From: Prevotella sp. CAG:1031
GTDB taxonomy: Bacteria; Bacteroidota; Bacteroidia; Bacteroidales; Muribaculaceae
Direction: 5' to 3'
Length of the DNA stretch: 25,112 nucleotides
Assembly: GCA_000431215.1 (NCBI GenBank)
Contig: HF985606.1
Span: 1 to 25,112 of the forward strand
Of this stretch, positions 6,835 through 15,284 are shown piece by piece. Under the pieces are notes generated by a model. That model did not search any database. It was not told the origin of the DNA and was given only the letters and a program-made list of their open reading frames with translations. Position 1 is the first letter of the stretch. Each line of letters begins with the position of its first letter. The position numbers and the translations under genes are program-made.

Positions 6835-8824
6835 CGGCGCGGCGAGCGCGGCAGCTGTCCCAGGCGAGGTAGCAGATGAGAAGGGCGTAGACGACAACGC
6901 CTGCGATCTGAGTGGTCAGGCCTGAGAGAGGATTGGCATATTCGAAGCCGAGGAAGCGGGTGAGAGCCGAGAACACGCCGAACAGCGCGCCGCCGGCTAT
7001 GAGGCCCGAAGAAATCAGGGTACCGCGGTCGCGGCGGGCGTCGTTGACGCGGCTGTCTTTGCTGCGAGAGCCGACGAACCATGAGATAGCGCCGCCGACG
7101 AGCATCGGAACATTAAGCTGTAGCGGAATGAACATACCCAGGCAGAAAGCAAGAGCCGGAACTCCGAGCCAGTTGAGAATAAGAGCTAAAATAGCGCCTA
7201 CCATATAAAGAATCCAGGGAGTTTCGCCTCCCATCATGAGCGGTTCGATTACCTTTGCCATGGCGTTGGCCTGAGGTGCCACGAGCGCATTCTCGCCGGT
7301 GAAACCGTAAACCTGATTGAGAAGTAGTATGACACCTCCGACAGTTGCGGCTGAAACGAGAGTGCCGAGGAATTTCCAGCTTTCCTGTTTGCGGGGAGTT
7401 GTGCCGAGCCAGTAGCCGATCTTCAGGTCGGTGACGAAGCCGCCGGCCATTGAGAGTGCGGTGCAGACAACGCCGCCGATAACCATCGAGGCGACTATGC
7501 CCGACGTGCCGCTGAGACCGATGCCTACAAATACAGCCGAAGCTACGATGAGAGTCATCATTGTCATGCCGCTGACGGGATTGCTGCCCACTATGGCGAT
7601 TGCGTTGGCAGCCACTGTCGTGAACAGGAATGCGATCACAACAACTACTGCCCATGCCACAAGTGCCTGCCAGAAGGTATTGATGACACCGAACCAGAAG
7701 AACACGAGCACTGCGATCAGAGCAAGGCAGATGAAAAACACGACGTACTTCATCGAGATGTCGGTCTGCCAGCGTATGGTCTTTGTCGCGCGGCTGTTGC
7801 CTTTAAGTTCACGGCCGGCGAGGCCGACGGCCTGCTGGATTATGGGCCATGATTTCACGATGCCTATGATTCCGGCCATTGCAATGCCGCCGATTCCTAT
7901 CATGCGGGCCGAGCCGCTGAAAATTTCCTGAGGCGACATGGCTGCGAGCGCTTCGTTGCCGTAGGTTCCCATTAGCGGAATTATTATCCACCATACGAAG
8001 ATCGAGCCGGCGAATATAACGAACGCATATTTGAGACCGACGATATATCCAAGTCCGAGAAGGGCTGCGCTGGTGTTGCAGCTCACGACAACTTTGGTCT
8101 TCTCGGCCAGTGCTGTGCCCCAGCGATAGGCCGTCGATGTGATCGTTTCAGCCCACCAGCCGAACGTGGCGCCGAGATAGTCGTAGATACCTCCGATCAG
8201 CGAGGCTATAACGAGAGTCTTGGCCTGATTGCCCGATCCTTTGGCCTGACTGCTTACGAGCACCTGGGTGGTAGCCGTAGCCTCGGGGAACGGATATTTG
8301 CCGTGCATGTCCTTCACGAAATACTTGCGGAAGGGTATGAAGAACAGAATTCCGAGTATGCCTCCAAGCAGTGAGCTGAGGAAAATCTCGAGAAAGTTCA
8401 CCGTAATATCGGGATAGGTGCCCTGAAGGATATAGAGGGCCGGCAGAGTGAAGATCGCACCGGCTACGATAACGCCCGAGCAGGCGCCGATCGACTGGAT
8501 GATGACATTCTGGCCCAGAGGGTCTTTCTTTTTCAGGGCACCGCTCAGTCCGACGGCTATAATAGCGATAGGGATGGCTGCCTCGAATACCTGACCGACC
8601 TTAAGGCCGAGATATGCCGCGGCTGCGCTGAACACTACGGCCAGAATCAGACCGGTGATGACAGAGTAGGGCGTTACTTCGCGGTAATCGCGAGCCGGGT
8701 GCATGACCGGCCTGTAAGGTTCGTCCTTGCCGAGTTCGCGAAACGCGTTGTCGGGAAGGGCCACGGGATCGGCATCGGCGTATACCGGGTCGTTCCCTAA
8801 GGCTTTTTCGTTCACTTCTTTCAT
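6821..8824 (-). CDS. OPT-family oligopeptide transporter
   Basis: The 667-residue polytopic protein (about 14-16 membrane helices) belongs to the oligopeptide transporter (OPT) family. The N-terminal region carries YRPVMHPARDYREVTPYSVITG, followed by the GLKVGQVFEAAIPIAIIAVGLSGAL helix typical of the prokaryotic branch. KYPFPEATATTQVLVSS matches the family's conserved Pro/Glu motif, and later helices contain SNPVSGMTMMTLIVAS and GGFVTDLKIGYWLG. Members move peptides or metal chelates by proton symport; the bacterial substrates are mostly unknown. ssb ends 26 bases upstream and MATE overlaps its end, so the three genes are probably one transcript. Confidence 0.92.
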   Translation of the reverse strand: MKEVNEKALGNDPVYADADPVALPDNAFRELGKDEPYRPVMHPARDYREVTPYSVITGLILAVVFSAAAAYLGLKVGQVFEAAIPIAIIAVGLSGALKKKDPLGQNVIIQSIGACSGVIVAGAIFTLPALYILQGTYPDITVNFLEIFLSSLLGGILGILFFIPFRKYFVKDMHGKYPFPEATATTQVLVSSQAKGSGNQAKTLVIASLIGGIYDYLGATFGWWAETITSTAYRWGTALAEKTKVVVSCNTSAALLGLGYIVGLKYAFVIFAGSIFVWWIIIPLMGTYGNEALAAMSPQEIFSGSARMIGIGGIAMAGIIGIVKSWPIIQQAVGLAGRELKGNSRATKTIRWQTDISMKYVVFFICLALIAVLVFFWFGVINTFWQALVAWAVVVVIAFLFTTVAANAIAIVGSNPVSGMTMMTLIVASAVFVGIGLSGTSGIVASMVIGGVVCTALSMAGGFVTDLKIGYWLGTTPRKQESWKFLGTLVSAATVGGVILLLNQVYGFTGENALVAPQANAMAKVIEPLMMGGETPWILYMVGAILALILNWLGVPALAFCLGMFIPLQLNVPMLVGGAISWFVGSRSKDSRVNDARRDRGTLISSGLIAGGALFGVFSALTRFLGFEYANPLSGLTTQIAGVVVYALLICYLAWDSCRARRADDLL

Positions 8825-8850
8825 TGGCTTATAGAAATGTGGTTAAAAGA

Positions 8851-9183
8851 TTATTGGCGTGATAGAATTTCGAAGTTTTCGGCTACGATCTCGGTGACAG
8901 TCCGCTTGATTGTGTTGCGGTCCTGCCAGGTTCGGGTGCGGATCTTTCCCTCAACAAACAGCCGGGTACCCCGGCGCACGTAGCGCTCGGCTATTTCGGC
9001 GGCATGATCCCACACAACGATGTTGTGCCACTCAGTCCGTTCGGCTACAGTTGTTCCCTCGGGAGTTGTATAGCCGGGTTCGTTGGTGGCGAGTGTGAAT
9101 GACGCTACAGTGCGCCCTTCGACATATCTGATTTCAGGGTCGCGGCCTACGTTGCCCATCAGTATTGCTTTGTTTATTGACAT
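8851..9183 (-). CDS. ssb: single-stranded DNA-binding protein, short form without acidic tail
   Basis: The 110-residue protein is a single OB-fold domain with the SSB signature MSINKAILMGNVGRDPEIRY at the N-terminus. ASFTLATNE, EWHNIVVW, YVRRGTRLFVEGKIRTRTW and the closing IVAENFEILSRQ follow. It ends just after the OB fold, so the flexible linker and the acidic DDDxPF tip through which housekeeping SSBs recruit partner proteins are missing. The family is usually 140-180 residues, so this may be a second SSB rather than the main replication protein. The start is fixed by the conserved MSINKAILMGNVG. A -7 box (9192-9199) ends only eight bases before the ATG, so the mRNA may have almost no leader. 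First gene of a run with OPT and MATE genes. Confidence 0.93.
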   Translation of the reverse strand: MSINKAILMGNVGRDPEIRYVEGRTVASFTLATNEPGYTTPEGTTVAERTEWHNIVVWDHAAEIAERYVRRGTRLFVEGKIRTRTWQDRNTIKRTVTEIVAENFEILSRQ

Positions 9184-9191
9184 ACCGTGGG

Positions 9192-9199
9192 CAAATATA
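9192..9199 (-). promoter_or_regulatory. -7 box of ssb, nearly leaderless
   Basis: The minus strand reads TATATTTG then C, an exact TAnnTTTG match. The ATG follows after eight bases, so transcription would start within a few bases of the start codon. No TTTG is found at the -33 position. Confidence 0.55.
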
Positions 9200-9294
9200 G
9201 TAAAAAAGCTGCGTGTGGAAGCCTGTTTGCTGTATCTTGGAGAGATTTTTTTCTAAAAGGAGAGTGAGGCTATGTGCGATAGCGATTTTTTTCG

Positions 9295-9302
9295 TAATTT
9301 TG
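9295..9302 (+). promoter_or_regulatory. -7 box of purH (and perhaps the mre cluster)
   Basis: TAATTTTG then C matches TAnnTTTG. Transcription would start near 9309 and give a leader of about 33 bases. I see no comparable box between purH and mreB. A -33 TTTG is not obvious. Confidence 0.65.
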
Positions 9303-9341
9303 CACTCTCAAAATAAATAAGCAATATAGCAACTCAATCAG

Positions 9342-10883
9342 ATGTCTGCAACCAAACCCATCAAATCGGCCCTTGTCTCTGTCTTCCACAAAGAGGGCCT
9401 TGACCGTATTCTTGCGCTTCTCAATGCCGCGGGCGTGAAATTTATCTCTACGGGCGGAACACGCTCTTTTATCGAAGGCCTCGGCTATAGTTGCGATGCC
9501 GTTGAAGATCTCACGGGTTATCCGTCGATTCTCGGAGGCAGGGTCAAGACTCTTCATCCCAAGGTTTTCGGAGGAATTCTCGGCCGCCGCGAGCTTGCCG
9601 ACGACGTCAAGCAGATGGGGCAGTTCTCTATTCCCGACATTGACCTTGTCATAGTTGACCTTTATCCGTTTGTAGATACCGTTGCATCCGGAGCAAGTCA
9701 GCAGGACATTATCGAGAAAATCGACATAGGCGGTATTTCGCTGATCCGTGCTGCCGCAAAGAATTTCAATGATGTAGTCATCGTAGCCAGCAAAGCCCAG
9801 TATGAGCCATTGCGCGCGATCCTCGAATCGCAGGGGGCCGAGACGACTCTCGAGCAGCGCCGTGCTTTCGCCCGCGATGCTTTCGCCGTTTCGTCGGGCT
9901 ATGACTCGGCTATATTCAACTGGTTCGATTCGACAAATTCAGACGGCCCGACGGCTCTTCGCTTCGCTGTCGACGGCATGATCCCCATGCGTTATGGCGA
10001 AAATCCCCATCAGAAAGGTTTCTTTGCCGGACGCCTCGACGACTATTTCGACAAACTCCATGGCAAGGAAATAAGCTATAACAATCTGCTCGACATTGAC
10101 GCGGCTGTCAGCCTGATGTCGGAGTTCGCCGGCGATGAGCCTACTTTCGCCGTTCTCAAGCATAACAACGCCTGCGGTCTGGCAACGCGCGCAACCGTAG
10201 CTGAAGCTTGGCGCGACGCCCTTGCCGGCGATCCGGTGAGCGCTTTCGGAGGTGTGCTTATCTGCAACCGCGAAATTGATTCCGAAGCTGCTGCTGAAAT
10301 CGACAAGATATTCTTCGAAGTCATCATAGCACCGGGATATACGCCTGCCGCTCTCGAACTTCTTGAGAAAAAGAAGAATCGTATTATCCTTGTGCAGAAG
10401 AGCAATGATCTGTCGAAGATTCAGGTTCGCACGTGTCTCAACGGTGCCCTCGTTCAGGAGCGTGACCTCCATGCCGAGAAGACTGCTGAGCTCGAGCCGA
10501 TGACAAAGCTTGCTCCCACCGAGGCGCAGATCGACGATATGCTGTTTGCTAACAAAATCGTCAAGCATTCCAAGAGCAATGCTATCGTGTTGGCTAAGAA
10601 CAGGATGCTGCTCGGAAGCGGAGTGGGGCAGACCTCGCGAGTCGATGCCCTGCGCCATGCTATCGAAAAGGCGAACGCCTTCGAACTCAGTCTCGAGGGC
10701 GCCGCAATGGCCAGCGACGCATTTTTCCCGTTTGCCGACTGCGTTGAGATTGCCGCTGCGGCCGGCGTTCGTGCCATTATTCAGCCGGGCGGTTCTATCC
10801 GTGACGGCGAGAGCGTTGAATGGTGTGATAACCACGGCGGCATTGCCATGGTGAAAACCGGCTATCGCCACTTCAAACACTGA
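9342..10883 (+). CDS. purH: bifunctional AICAR transformylase / IMP cyclohydrolase
   Basis: The 513-residue cytosolic enzyme carries out the last two steps of purine synthesis: formylation of AICAR by 10-formyl-tetrahydrofolate and ring closure to IMP. The N-terminal MGS-like cyclohydrolase domain (about 1-195) shows ALVSVFHKEGLD, FISTGGT, GRVKTLHPKVFGGIL and DIGGISLIRAAAKN. The transformylase domain (about 200-513) has RYGENPHQKGFF and FAVLKHNNACG, whose Lys273-His274 is the expected catalytic pair. It also has the end motif IIQPGGSIRDGESVEWC. Length and motifs are those of a complete PurH. It precedes mreB by 52 bases on the same strand with no terminator, so read-through into the cell-shape genes is likely. 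Confidence 0.98.
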   Translation: MSATKPIKSALVSVFHKEGLDRILALLNAAGVKFISTGGTRSFIEGLGYSCDAVEDLTGYPSILGGRVKTLHPKVFGGILGRRELADDVKQMGQFSIPDIDLVIVDLYPFVDTVASGASQQDIIEKIDIGGISLIRAAAKNFNDVVIVASKAQYEPLRAILESQGAETTLEQRRAFARDAFAVSSGYDSAIFNWFDSTNSDGPTALRFAVDGMIPMRYGENPHQKGFFAGRLDDYFDKLHGKEISYNNLLDIDAAVSLMSEFAGDEPTFAVLKHNNACGLATRATVAEAWRDALAGDPVSAFGGVLICNREIDSEAAAEIDKIFFEVIIAPGYTPAALELLEKKKNRIILVQKSNDLSKIQVRTCLNGALVQERDLHAEKTAELEPMTKLAPTEAQIDDMLFANKIVKHSKSNAIVLAKNRMLLGSGVGQTSRVDALRHAIEKANAFELSLEGAAMASDAFFPFADCVEIAAAAGVRAIIQPGGSIRDGESVEWCDNHGGIAMVKTGYRHFKH

Positions 10884-10935
10884 TCAGACCGAAGTCCCTG
10901 TTTTGGACCTCTCCTAACAAATAAACATAATAACT

Positions 10936-11964
10936 ATGGGTTTTTTCTCATTTTTCTCTCTGACTAAAGAGATAGCTATCGACCTTGGCACTGCCAATAC
11001 GATCATCATACACGACGATAAAATTGTTATCGACGAGCCTTCGATTGTTGCGATCGACAAGAAGACTGACCGTCTCGTTGCCGTCGGACTCGAAGCTCAG
11101 GAAATGCAGGGTAAGGAGCACGATGGAATCAAGACCGTGCGGCCGCTCAGCAAAGGTGTTATCGCCGATTTTACGGCTGCCGAGATGATGATTCGCGGCC
11201 TTGTCAAGAAGGCTTCGACAAAAAGCAACTGGTTCCAGCCTTCGCTGAAGATGGTTGTCGGAATCCCGAGCGGTTCGACAGGCGTTGACATCCGTGCGGT
11301 GCGCGATTCAAGTGAACACGCCGGCGGCCGCGACACATATATGATATTCGAGCCTATGGCCGCAGCTCTCGGCATCGGCCTCGACGTTCTCGCCCCTGAA
11401 GGCAACATGATTGTCGACATAGGCGGCGGAACAACCGAGATCGCCGTTATCTCTCTTGGCGGTATCGTGTCGAACAAGTCGATACAGCTTGCCGGTGATG
11501 ACCTTACGGCCGATATTCAGGAACACATGGGGCGCGTCCACAACGTGCGCGTCGGTGAACGCACAGCCGAGCAGATCAAGATGCACGTCGGCTCAGCCCT
11601 TACTGAACTCGATAATCCGCCCGAGGATTATATTGTCCACGGCCCCAACAAGATGACAGCTCTTCCTATGGAAGTCCCCGTGAGCTATCAGGAAATCAGC
11701 CATGCTATCGAGAAATCGATCTCAAAGATCGAGGCCGCTGTGCTTCAGGCTCTCGAACAGACTCCCCCGGAGCTTTATGCCGATATCGTCAAGAACGGTA
11801 TCTATCTCGCCGGTGGCGGCGCTCTGCTCAGAGGCCTCGACAAGCGTCTGACCGACAAGATCGGAATCCAGTTCCATACGGCCGAGGATCCCTTGCTTGC
11901 TGTCGCACGCGGAACCGGTGTCGCACTGAAGAATATCGAGCGCTTCTCCTTCCTCATCCGTTGA
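10936..11964 (+). CDS. mreB: rod shape-determining protein MreB
   Basis: The 342-residue protein is an actin homologue that polymerises on ATP beneath the inner membrane and positions the elongasome. The N-terminus MGFFSFF may act as a membrane anchor. The nucleotide-binding motifs follow in order: IAIDLGTANTII (phosphate 1), MVVGIPSGSTGVDIRAV, EPMAAALGIG, NMIVDIGGGTTEIAVI (phosphate 2) and GIYLAGGGALLRGL (adenosine). The sequence and the PPELYADIVKNGIY segment are typical of Bacteroidales MreB. It follows purH and leads the shape operon. A strong hairpin stands between its stop and mreC, which may set its mRNA level apart from that of the membrane partners. Confidence 0.98.
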   Translation: MGFFSFFSLTKEIAIDLGTANTIIIHDDKIVIDEPSIVAIDKKTDRLVAVGLEAQEMQGKEHDGIKTVRPLSKGVIADFTAAEMMIRGLVKKASTKSNWFQPSLKMVVGIPSGSTGVDIRAVRDSSEHAGGRDTYMIFEPMAAALGIGLDVLAPEGNMIVDIGGGTTEIAVISLGGIVSNKSIQLAGDDLTADIQEHMGRVHNVRVGERTAEQIKMHVGSALTELDNPPEDYIVHGPNKMTALPMEVPVSYQEISHAIEKSISKIEAAVLQALEQTPPELYADIVKNGIYLAGGGALLRGLDKRLTDKIGIQFHTAEDPLLAVARGTGVALKNIERFSFLIR

Positions 11965-11993
11965 AGCCGCTGAACAACCTGCCTTAACATATC

Positions 11994-12032
11994 ATGCAGG
12001 CGGCCGGACCTGATTGGGTCGGGCCCCTGCAT
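11994..12032 (+). other. strong intercistronic hairpin between mreB and mreC
   Basis: The RNA folds as a 7-bp outer stem (ATGCAGG at 11994-12000 with CCTGCAT at 12026-12032), a bulged C at 12001, then GGCC/GGCC. A G-G mismatch and a 4-bp GACC/GGTC helix follow, closed by a six-base loop. No T-run follows, so it is unlikely to be a simple terminator. A processing, stability or partial-attenuation element between mreB and mreC is more likely. Confidence 0.75.
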
Positions 12033-12044
12033 ATCCCGTTATTT

Positions 12045-12911
12045 ATGCGTGACCTGCTGAACTTTTTCTTAAAATACAGCTCGTGGCTGCTTTTCTTACT
12101 TTATGCAGTCATCAGCTGCGTCATGCTTTTTACGACGAATCCCTATCAGCACCATGTTTATCTGACCTCGGCCGGACGGCTCGCTTCGAGTGTATATTCA
12201 GCCGGCGCGAGTGTGTCGTCATATTTCTCGCTGCGTGATATCAACGACGATCTCCAGCGCCGTAACGCCGAGCTTGAGATGCAGGTTCTTGATCTTCAGC
12301 AGCGCAATCTCGCCCTTCGCGACCGTCTCTATTCCGACACAATGACGGTCGACACCGTTCTGCGGCGTTATTCGTTTATTGTCGCCCGTGCGATAAACAG
12401 TTCAACTACCCGGCCGTTCAACTATATCACGATTCAGAAAGGTGAACTCGACGGTGTGAAGCCCGAAATGGGAGTCGTAGACCGTAACGGCGTTGTAGGA
12501 ATTGTCAATATAACCGGCAAGCATACCGCACGCATCATATCGTTGCTTAATCCTCATCTACGACTGTCATGTAAGGTAAAAGGCAGTCAGCATGTCGGTT
12601 CGCTCACGTGGAACGGCAGAGACGCTGCCCATGCGCTGCTTGAGGAACTTCCGCGCCACGCTAAATTCCACAAAGGCGATACTATAGTGACCAGCGGTTT
12701 CTCGACCTCATTTCCCGAGGGCGTCCCTGTCGGCGTGGTCGAGTCAGGAGTCAGGGGGGCTGATGATAACTTCTATTCTTTGAGAATCAGACTGTTTACC
12801 GACTTCTCGACTCTGTCATACGTGCGTGTGATCCGCGACGCTCTCACCGAAGACATCCGTGCCGTCGAGGAAGATATCGAGACCCCTTCATCTGTGTCGA
12901 AAGCCCAGTAG
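12045..12911 (+). CDS. mreC: rod shape-determining protein MreC
   Basis: The 288-residue bitopic protein scaffolds the elongasome in the periplasm and activates PBP2/RodA. It has an N-terminal membrane helix (about residues 10-28, WLLFLLYAVISCVMLF), then a coiled coil (about 62-100, INDDLQRRNAELEMQVLDLQ). The MreC beta-barrel domain has ITIQKGELDGVKPEMGVVDRNGVVGIV and DTIVTSGFSTSFPEGVPVGVV. The frame also opens at 11994, but that start lies inside the mreB-mreC hairpin and would add a 17-residue leader encoded by the stem; MRDLLNFFLKYSSWLL from 12045 is the usual MreC beginning. mreD follows after eight bases. Confidence 0.95.
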   Translation: MRDLLNFFLKYSSWLLFLLYAVISCVMLFTTNPYQHHVYLTSAGRLASSVYSAGASVSSYFSLRDINDDLQRRNAELEMQVLDLQQRNLALRDRLYSDTMTVDTVLRRYSFIVARAINSSTTRPFNYITIQKGELDGVKPEMGVVDRNGVVGIVNITGKHTARIISLLNPHLRLSCKVKGSQHVGSLTWNGRDAAHALLEELPRHAKFHKGDTIVTSGFSTSFPEGVPVGVVESGVRGADDNFYSLRIRLFTDFSTLSYVRVIRDALTEDIRAVEEDIETPSSVSKAQ

Positions 12912-12919
12912 TTGCCGCA

Positions 12920-13441
12920 ATGAACAAGACTGCAATCAAATTTACAATCATCGCCATGGTTCTGGTGCTTATCCAGGCCGTGGTGCTCGACAATGTATGC
13001 CTTTTCAATGTGGCTGTGCCTATTCTGTTCATCTACGTAATCTTCAAGCTTCCGATGACAATAGGTATCAACAGTCTGTTGACAATCTCATTCCTTCTGG
13101 GCCTGACGATTGACGTTTTTTCCAACAGCTATGGCATGAATTCCTTGTGTTGCACAGTGGCTGCTATGTCGAGAAACGGGATTTTCCATCTTTATATGCC
13201 GCGAGTCGACAGTATGCCTGATTCGGTTCCTTCGATGCGGACGATGGGGCGTTATACCTATCTCAAATACCTGTCGACGATGACGCTGATATATTGCACG
13301 CTGATTTTCGCTATAGAGGCTCTGACTTTCTTCAATGTCTGGCTCATAATAGCGCGCATCGTTGCGAGCACAGCCCTTTCGCTGCTGCTGATGTTGGCGG
13401 TCGACAGCCTAACAACCCGCACAAATGAGAAAAGACTATAA
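12920..13441 (+). CDS. mreD: rod shape-determining protein MreD
   Basis: The 173-residue inner-membrane protein has five or six predicted helices and the MreD core: VLIQAVVLDNVCLFN, then a LLTISFLLGLTIDVFSNSYGMNSL helix. The FxxGLxxD-type motif (LLGLTIDVFS) is characteristic of the family. MreD binds MreC and links MreB filaments to the RodA/PBP2 synthase. The position between mreC and mrdA is as expected. The last 17 bases overlap mrdA, which suggests translational coupling. Confidence 0.93.
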   Translation: MNKTAIKFTIIAMVLVLIQAVVLDNVCLFNVAVPILFIYVIFKLPMTIGINSLLTISFLLGLTIDVFSNSYGMNSLCCTVAAMSRNGIFHLYMPRVDSMPDSVPSMRTMGRYTYLKYLSTMTLIYCTLIFAIEALTFFNVWLIIARIVASTALSLLLMLAVDSLTTRTNEKRL

Positions 13442-15284
13442 TCTCGAAAAACGCAAATATGTAGTCGGCGGGTTCATCATTGTTATTGCGGCCATTTACC
13501 TGATAAGGCTTTTCAGCCTTCAGGTCTTGGATACAAAATATAAAGATTACGCCGACTCCAACGCTTTCCTCCACAGGGCGATCTATCCGTCGCGCGGAAT
13601 AATTTATGATCGCAACGACAGGCTTGTCGTTTATAACCAGCCTGCCTACGATGTTATGGTGATACCGCGCGATGTCGAGCCGTTCGACACTCTCGATCTT
13701 TGCCGGATTCTGTCGCTGACTCCCGAGAAACTCCGCAAATGTTTCGCCGACATGCGCGACAGGCGCCTTAATCCGGGCTACTCGTCGTATTCTCCACAGA
13801 AACTTCTGAGCCATCTCACGCCCGAAGATTATGGCCGACTTCAGGAGAAAATCTATCGTTTTCCCGGTTTTTTCATTCAGAAGAGAATTCTGCGCCAGTA
13901 TAACTACCTCGCCGGAGCCAACGTGCTCGGCAATATCCGCGAGGTTTCGGAAGCTGATATTGAGAAAGATTCCTACTATATGGCCGGAGACTATACCGGC
14001 GACCTCGGCATCGAGAAGAGCTATGAGGTTGCCCTCCGCGGCCGGAAAGGATTGGAAATCTATATCCGCGACGCTCTCGGAAAAATTCAGGGCCGTTATG
14101 AAGGGGGAGCGCATGACGTGGCCGCTGTATCGGGTAGAAACCTTAAGCTTAGCATCGACATTGAGCTTCAGCAATATGCCGAATCCCTTATGGCTGGTAA
14201 GAAAGGTGCTATTGTAGCGATTGAGCCTGAAACCGGTGAGATTCTGGCTCTCGTCTCAGCTCCGACCTACGATCCTACACTCCTTGTCGGGCGAGATCGC
14301 GGCAAAAATTACCGTTCACTGGTTCTCGATTCCGACAAGCCTCTTTTCGACAGGGCAATCATGGCCGGTTACCCTCCGGGTTCGACCTTCAAACCCACAC
14401 AGGGTCTTATCCTATTGAATGAAGGAATCGTAACACTCGGGACGGCATTCCCGTGCGCACGAGGTTTTGTTTCGGGCGGTCTGAGAGTAGGCTGTCATCC
14501 TCATGCCTCGCCTATAGCTCTTAAGCCAGCATTGCAGACTTCGTGTAACGCATATTTCTGCTGGGGCTTCAAGGCCATGATTGACCGGCGCAGCAAATAC
14601 GGCTCGGTCGCAAATGCTTTCGAGGTCTGGAAAAACCACCTCGTTTCAATGGGCTACGGCTATAATCTCGGCGTTGACCTTCCCGGTGAGAAGCATGGTT
14701 TTATTCCAAACTCCAAGACATATAATAAGCATTATGGCGAAGGACATTGGAGCGCGAAGACAATTATCTCCGTCTCGATCGGGCAGGGCGAGATTCTTGC
14801 CACTCCGCTTCAGATCGCCAACCTCTGCGCCACTATTGCAAACCGCGGCTGGTTCATAACCCCTCACGTCGTCAAGGAAATTCAGGACTCGACCCTTCCA
14901 AGAGAATATATCGAGAAAAAACATCCGACGATTAATCCGTCATACTATGTCCCGATTGCCGAGGGCATGAGAATGGCAGTTCTCGGTGGTACCTGCAAAG
15001 GCACAAATCTTCCAGATATTGAAGTCGCCGGCAAGACCGGTACTGCTCAGAATCCTCACGGCGCCGACCATTCGGCCTTTATAGGGTTCGCTCCTTATAA
15101 CAATCCGAAGATCGCCGTGTGTGTCTATGTCGAGAATGCCGGTTACGGCGCTGCATTCGGTGTGCCTATCGGCTCGCTCGTAATTGAGAAATATCTCAAG
15201 GGCGAGATTGCCGAGAACCGCAAATATATCGAGGAAAGAATGTTACACACTTCAACAATCCACAGTGGCACAAAGAAACACTAA
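13425..15284 (+). CDS. mrdA: penicillin-binding protein 2 (class B transpeptidase)
   Basis: The 619-residue class B penicillin-binding protein cross-links side-wall peptidoglycan during elongation. A single N-terminal membrane anchor (about 14-31) precedes the pedestal domain (RGIIYDRNDRLVVYNQPAYDVMVIP). The transpeptidase domain has the catalytic Ser320-x-x-Lys323 (PPGSTFKP), the Ser373-Cys-Asn375 triad and Lys537-Thr-Gly539. Length and motifs are complete. The HPHASP and GEKHGFIPNSKTYNK segments are those of the elongation-specific PBP2 group rather than the divisome FtsI. The start overlaps mreD by 17 bases and the end overlaps rodA, so the three are probably translated as a coupled unit. 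Confidence 0.97.
   Translation: MRKDYNLEKRKYVVGGFIIVIAAIYLIRLFSLQVLDTKYKDYADSNAFLHRAIYPSRGIIYDRNDRLVVYNQPAYDVMVIPRDVEPFDTLDLCRILSLTPEKLRKCFADMRDRRLNPGYSSYSPQKLLSHLTPEDYGRLQEKIYRFPGFFIQKRILRQYNYLAGANVLGNIREVSEADIEKDSYYMAGDYTGDLGIEKSYEVALRGRKGLEIYIRDALGKIQGRYEGGAHDVAAVSGRNLKLSIDIELQQYAESLMAGKKGAIVAIEPETGEILALVSAPTYDPTLLVGRDRGKNYRSLVLDSDKPLFDRAIMAGYPPGSTFKPTQGLILLNEGIVTLGTAFPCARGFVSGGLRVGCHPHASPIALKPALQTSCNAYFCWGFKAMIDRRSKYGSVANAFEVWKNHLVSMGYGYNLGVDLPGEKHGFIPNSKTYNKHYGEGHWSAKTIISVSIGQGEILATPLQIANLCATIANRGWFITPHVVKEIQDSTLPREYIEKKHPTINPSYYVPIAEGMRMAVLGGTCKGTNLPDIEVAGKTGTAQNPHGADHSAFIGFAPYNNPKIAVCVYVENAGYGAAFGVPIGSLVIEKYLKGEIAENRKYIEERMLHTSTIHSGTKKH

Noticed and set aside
9939..10880. 313-residue minus-strand open frame inside purH
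   Set aside because: It mirrors the well-conserved PurH coding sequence; long antisense frames are common in such codon usage.
11994..12044. Upstream extension of MreC (17 residues beginning MQAAGPDWVG)
   Set aside because: These codons are the strong hairpin between mreB and mreC; the conserved MreC start is ATG 12045.
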